A DNA stretch of 64,000 nt from Bradyrhizobium sp. 141 (GTDB lineage Bacteria; Pseudomonadota; Alphaproteobacteria; Rhizobiales; Xanthobacteraceae), in assembly GCF_023074055.1 (NCBI RefSeq), contig NZ_JADPKR010000082.1:372001-436000 (forward strand). Direction: 5' to 3'. A program made the translations under genes and the position numbers. A model generated the notes under the pieces. That model was not told where the DNA came from, searched no databases, and saw nothing but the letters and a program-made list of their open reading frames with translations. Of this stretch, positions 61,535 to 64,000 are shown one piece after another; the first letter of the stretch is position 1, and every line of letters begins with the position of its first letter.

Positions 61535-61770
61535 AGGGGGGCGCTGTGCAGACGTTGCCCGACGCCCCCGGCGCAAACGGCAGCCGCCGAGGCCATCGAG
61601 GGACGAATCGAACCGGAGCGCGCCGGCATCCAAACCCGCCGTCACATTGATGCAGCGTCAACCTGCCGCGCTGGACGAGATCAAGCACGGCCTTGACGCG
61701 CTGTCTCACGAGATTCGGGGTGGCCATGCGAGTCGTGTCTGCGAGCGTGATGGCCGATCACCTGCCGGAC
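61535..61770 (-). pseudogene. Degraded HMG-CoA lyase fragment
   Basis: Reading leftward, the pieces AITLADTTRMATPNLVRQRVKAVLDLV, GLDAGALRFDSSLDGLGGC and PFAPGASGNVCT match residues ~165-275 of the intact lyase at 53718-54647. They are in different frames, with the HFHNTRG metal site lost, so the fragment is dead. It sits just upstream of the XRE-cupin gene. It looks like a relic of a second copy of the lyase, not a simple recent repeat, because the identity is only partial. Confidence 0.85.
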
Positions 61771-62094
61771 CACGTCAACTCCGGAAATTGTGACCGGCTG
61801 AAACGCCAGGGTGCTGCGATATGTGAACCGCTTCATATTCCGTCATTCTCCTAGGGTCTAACACTCCCGCAAGAAATTGCCGCACCCGGAAGCTGACCGA
61901 CAGGCACGGGTGAGATGCAATGCCTGCGCAGCCACGTGCTCGCAGCTTTGGATTGGCTCTCGTCTTGCTCACGAGCAAGCCAGCCCCATCACTCACAGAT
62001 CTTTCAGAAATTGGAATCAAGGGCATCGCGAAACGCGTTCACGCAGCTTCTGTTCGGGATCGGCCGGTAGGCTGCTACTTACGAGGAGCCCCCA
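61771..62094. other. Intergenic region
   Basis: 324 bases between the pseudogene fragment and the next gene. Short open frames exist on the minus strand, for example one starting MKRFTYRSTLAFQPVTISG near 61836, but they run into the fragment and match nothing I know. It may be more relic sequence of a longer lost gene cluster. Confidence 0.35.
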
Positions 62095-62610
62095 ATGAAG
62101 ATCAGCAACCCGATTTCCAGCGCATTTTCTCTGACAAAGCACGCCGGCAATCTTCGGATCGCCCGTTCCAGTCTTATCAAGACTGCCCATCTTCTTGAAA
62201 GAATTGGACTTGCGGCTGTTGGGGCCTCTTGCGGCCTCTATGTGGGTGCGACCCTGTTGCGTCAGAAAGGCGGCCTTTTTGAAAGCGGCTGGATCGTGCT
62301 GCTGACGATGTTCTACGGAGCTCTCAGCTATTATGTTGGGATTGATTTGTCGCGCAGTGTTGCGCGGACATCGATTGCGAGCACCTCGGAGGAATACAAC
62401 GGATCCGAGGTGGCTGAGCTCATGAGTGCGGCCGGAACGTTCGGGGCTGCGATCGCAGCAACTCTGTCCGTCAGCATCCTTGTCCTTGATCAAAACCTTC
62501 CCAACGGCCTCATCGGCTTTGTTGCCGGCTGTTGGGTGGTCGGTTCTTCGCTTCAAGTTGCGGCGGGAACGATGGCGCGCAACCATGAAGTGCCCATGGA
62601 CAAGGAATGA
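62095..62610 (+). CDS. Small membrane protein of unknown function
   Basis: A 171-residue protein with three likely membrane helices (IGLAAVGASCGLYVGATLL, WIVLLTMFYGALSYYVG, and a C-terminal pair region GTFGAAIAATLSVSILVL / LIGFVAGCWVVGSSLQV). The ATG at 62095 has GGAG upstream. The codon choice is less GC-biased than the neighbours, which may mean recent arrival. I do not recognise the family. Confidence 0.75.
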   Translation: MKISNPISSAFSLTKHAGNLRIARSSLIKTAHLLERIGLAAVGASCGLYVGATLLRQKGGLFESGWIVLLTMFYGALSYYVGIDLSRSVARTSIASTSEEYNGSEVAELMSAAGTFGAAIAATLSVSILVLDQNLPNGLIGFVAGCWVVGSSLQVAAGTMARNHEVPMDKE

Positions 62611-62922
62611 AGGCTGCTGTGCTCACGGAAAGGCGTCCGCTCGGTGTCGTGACGTCAGCACAAGCCCTAGTGCCGGATTCAGCTTGAGTGAGTGGCTGAC
62701 GGCTCATCGCAACCTTTGTCGTCCAACGCGGCGTGCAGACGATTTTGAGTAGCGCGGCCGTTCGCATCGAGCAAAGTACGTGCCTCGCAGCGGTGCCGGT
62801 ACTGAGTAACCTAATTATTGCGCAGCAAACAAGACGTGCCATCATGATGGCGTTGGGATATTGTTCCCGCGCGCCGTGGTCCAAAATTCTGCGAACCGCC
62901 AACCACACGATCGGTGGAGCCA
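62611..62922. other. Intergenic region
   Basis: 312 bases upstream of the cyclase/AAA gene. I see no coding sequence, repeat or structured RNA; only the GGAG ribosome site at 62914-62917 is clear. Confidence 0.4.
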
Positions 62923-64000
62923 ATGCAGATTGCGGAGTGGCTCGATACGCTGGGGCTTGGGCAATACGCAGAGCGTTTTGCCCAAAATGGGATCGACATG
63001 GGCGTCGTTCCCGAACTTATGGACGAGGACTTCGAAAAGCTCGGCGTCCTGCTCGGCCATCGTCGCAAGATGCTTCGCGCTGTCGCCGACCTCGATCCAG
63101 CCGCGTTGATCGCATCGCAGTCTCCTCCTCATGACGCCGAGCGGCGTCACCTCACCGTCATGTTTTGCGATCTGGTCGGCTCGACTGCGCTCTCGGCGCG
63201 TCTCGATCCCGAGGATATGTGGGAAGTGATCCGAGCCTACCGCGCCGCCTGCGCAAGCGTCATTGCTGCCTATGACGGTAGGATAGCAAGGTTCGTCGGA
63301 GATGGAATACTGGTCTATTTCGGCTATCCCCGCGCTCACGAGGATGATGCCGAGCGGGCAGTTCGAGCGGGCCTCGACGCCATCTCTGCGATTGGGCGAC
63401 TCAAGACGGGCACCGACGAACGGGTCGAACTGCGGATCGCAATCGCGACCGGGCTTGTGGTGGTCGGTGACCTCATCAGCGGAGATGCGTCGGAGGAGCA
63501 CGCCACGGTCGGCGATACACCAAACCTCGCTGCGCGGCTCCAGAGCCTCGCCGAACCGGGAGCGGTCGTCGTTGCCTCCTCGACGCGCAGGCTGCTTGGC
63601 GATCTCTTCACGTTTCGCAATCTCGGCCGTCGCGAGGTCAAGGGGATAGCCGAACCCATCGCGGTCTGGGCCGTCGAGGGGGCGACTGCATCGGAGAGTC
63701 GCTTCGAGGCGGTCCGCGCGGCGCGCTCGATCGGCTTTGTCGGCCGCAAGGAGGAGATTGAATTTGCGCTCTCGCGCCAGCTTCTGGCCTGGCAGGGGCA
63801 CGGCCAGATGGTGTTGATTTCCGGCGAAGCCGGCATCGGCAAGTCGCGCTTCGTCGCAACGCTGTGCGAAAGCCCCGCGTTGGGAGCGCACCGGCGGGTG
63901 CGATACCAGTGTTCGCCCTACCACACCAACAGTGCGCTTCATCCCTTTGTCGCGCAGCTCGAGCGCGCCGCCGGCATCCGCTCGCACGACACGCCGGGGC
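62923..64000 (+). CDS. Adenylate cyclase with N-terminal SAM domain and AAA ATPase domain (cut by window end)
   Basis: At least 359 residues, continuing past the window. Residues 1-60 are a SAM domain (IAEWLDTLGLGQYAERFAQNGI). Residues ~70-255 are a class III cyclase: both metal aspartates (VMFCDLVGSTALS; FVGDGILVYFG) and the NLAARLQ Asn/Arg pair are present, so the cyclase is probably active. From ~270 an ATPase domain begins, Walker A GEAGIGKS at ~305. Proteins of this layout usually continue for ~700-800 more residues with TPR-like repeats. ATG at 62923 has GGAG upstream. Confidence 0.92.
   Translation, partial: MQIAEWLDTLGLGQYAERFAQNGIDMGVVPELMDEDFEKLGVLLGHRRKMLRAVADLDPAALIASQSPPHDAERRHLTVMFCDLVGSTALSARLDPEDMWEVIRAYRAACASVIAAYDGRIARFVGDGILVYFGYPRAHEDDAERAVRAGLDAISAIGRLKTGTDERVELRIAIATGLVVVGDLISGDASEEHATVGDTPNLAARLQSLAEPGAVVVASSTRRLLGDLFTFRNLGRREVKGIAEPIAVWAVEGATASESRFEAVRAARSIGFVGRKEEIEFALSRQLLAWQGHGQMVLISGEAGIGKSRFVATLCESPALGAHRRVRYQCSPYHTNSALHPFVAQLERAAGIRSHDTPG

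Noticed and set aside
1..64000. tRNA, rRNA, CRISPR array, insertion sequence or prophage
   Set aside because: I looked for cloverleaf and direct-repeat/spacer patterns, transposase motifs and phage genes on both strands and found none that I can support.

Overview
The window looks like chromosome of a Bradyrhizobium-type alphaproteobacterium. GC is high and codons are strongly GC3-biased. The protein at 27722..28891 reads as the Bradyrhizobium D-tartrate dehydratase, with the published catalytic residues at the expected residue numbers. Several classes of palindromic intergenic repeat occur many times. I see no rRNA or tRNA gene, no CRISPR array, no insertion sequence and no prophage.

Layout. 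1-3204 (minus): central carbon genes, a fused transaldolase/glucose-6-phosphate isomerase followed by the start of 6-phosphogluconate dehydrogenase. 4416-9263 (plus): the stress operon prkA-yeaH-spoVR, preceded by a perfect match to the sigma-EcfG general-stress promoter and carrying a terminator-like hairpin inside the prkA reading frame. 9472-10982 (minus): an ArsR regulator, AHSA1-type protein, small membrane protein and DUF1801 protein, with two copies of a palindromic operator. 11185-14639: small secreted proteins and an adenylate cyclase fused to an FGE-like domain. 14644-19443 (minus): a 2-oxoacid:ferredoxin oxidoreductase (korAB type) with a GltD-like flavoprotein that carries its own ferredoxin domains. 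19680-24766 (minus): pqqABCDE, then a proline iminopeptidase and a small alpha/beta-barrel protein. 25016-28891 (plus): DUF6894 protein, amidase, glutathione peroxidase, DUF3297 protein and D-tartrate dehydratase. 29040-35548: malonyl-CoA decarboxylase, a divergent AraC/MFS pair and a CPA2 antiporter with tandem Usp-like domains. 35741-40103 (minus): an RND efflux pump and its adaptor. 40349-46527: a periplasmic binding protein, a secreted phosphoesterase with a diheme peroxidase, an epimerase-like protein and a secreted protein of unknown function. 46623-53578: flavin monooxygenase, cupin, AraC regulator, hybrid histidine kinase and FAD oxidase. 53718-61443: a putative catabolic island (see below). 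61444-64000: a degraded HMG-CoA-lyase fragment, a small membrane protein and the N-terminal part of a SAM/adenylate-cyclase/AAA protein cut by the window edge.

How parts may work together. The kor genes and the ferredoxin-bearing flavoprotein overlap and probably shuttle electrons between 2-oxoacids, ferredoxin and NAD(P)H. The pqq genes make the PQQ cofactor, but no PQQ-dependent dehydrogenase lies here. The 53.7-61.4 kb block joins a type III CoA-transferase and an HMG-CoA-lyase-family enzyme on one strand to a divergent surface esterase (autotransporter), an orphan ABC binding protein and an aldehyde dehydrogenase. A pair of near-identical operator-like sites lies between the two arms and an XRE-cupin regulator closes the block. 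It reads as an uptake and catabolism system for an esterified branched hydroxy acid, which is an inference.

The most unusual signals are the terminator-like hairpin inside prkA, built from atypical codons just behind a stress promoter; the two-armed repeats whose arms are each self-complementary and keep pairing through compensatory changes; and the 53.7-61.4 kb catabolic locus.
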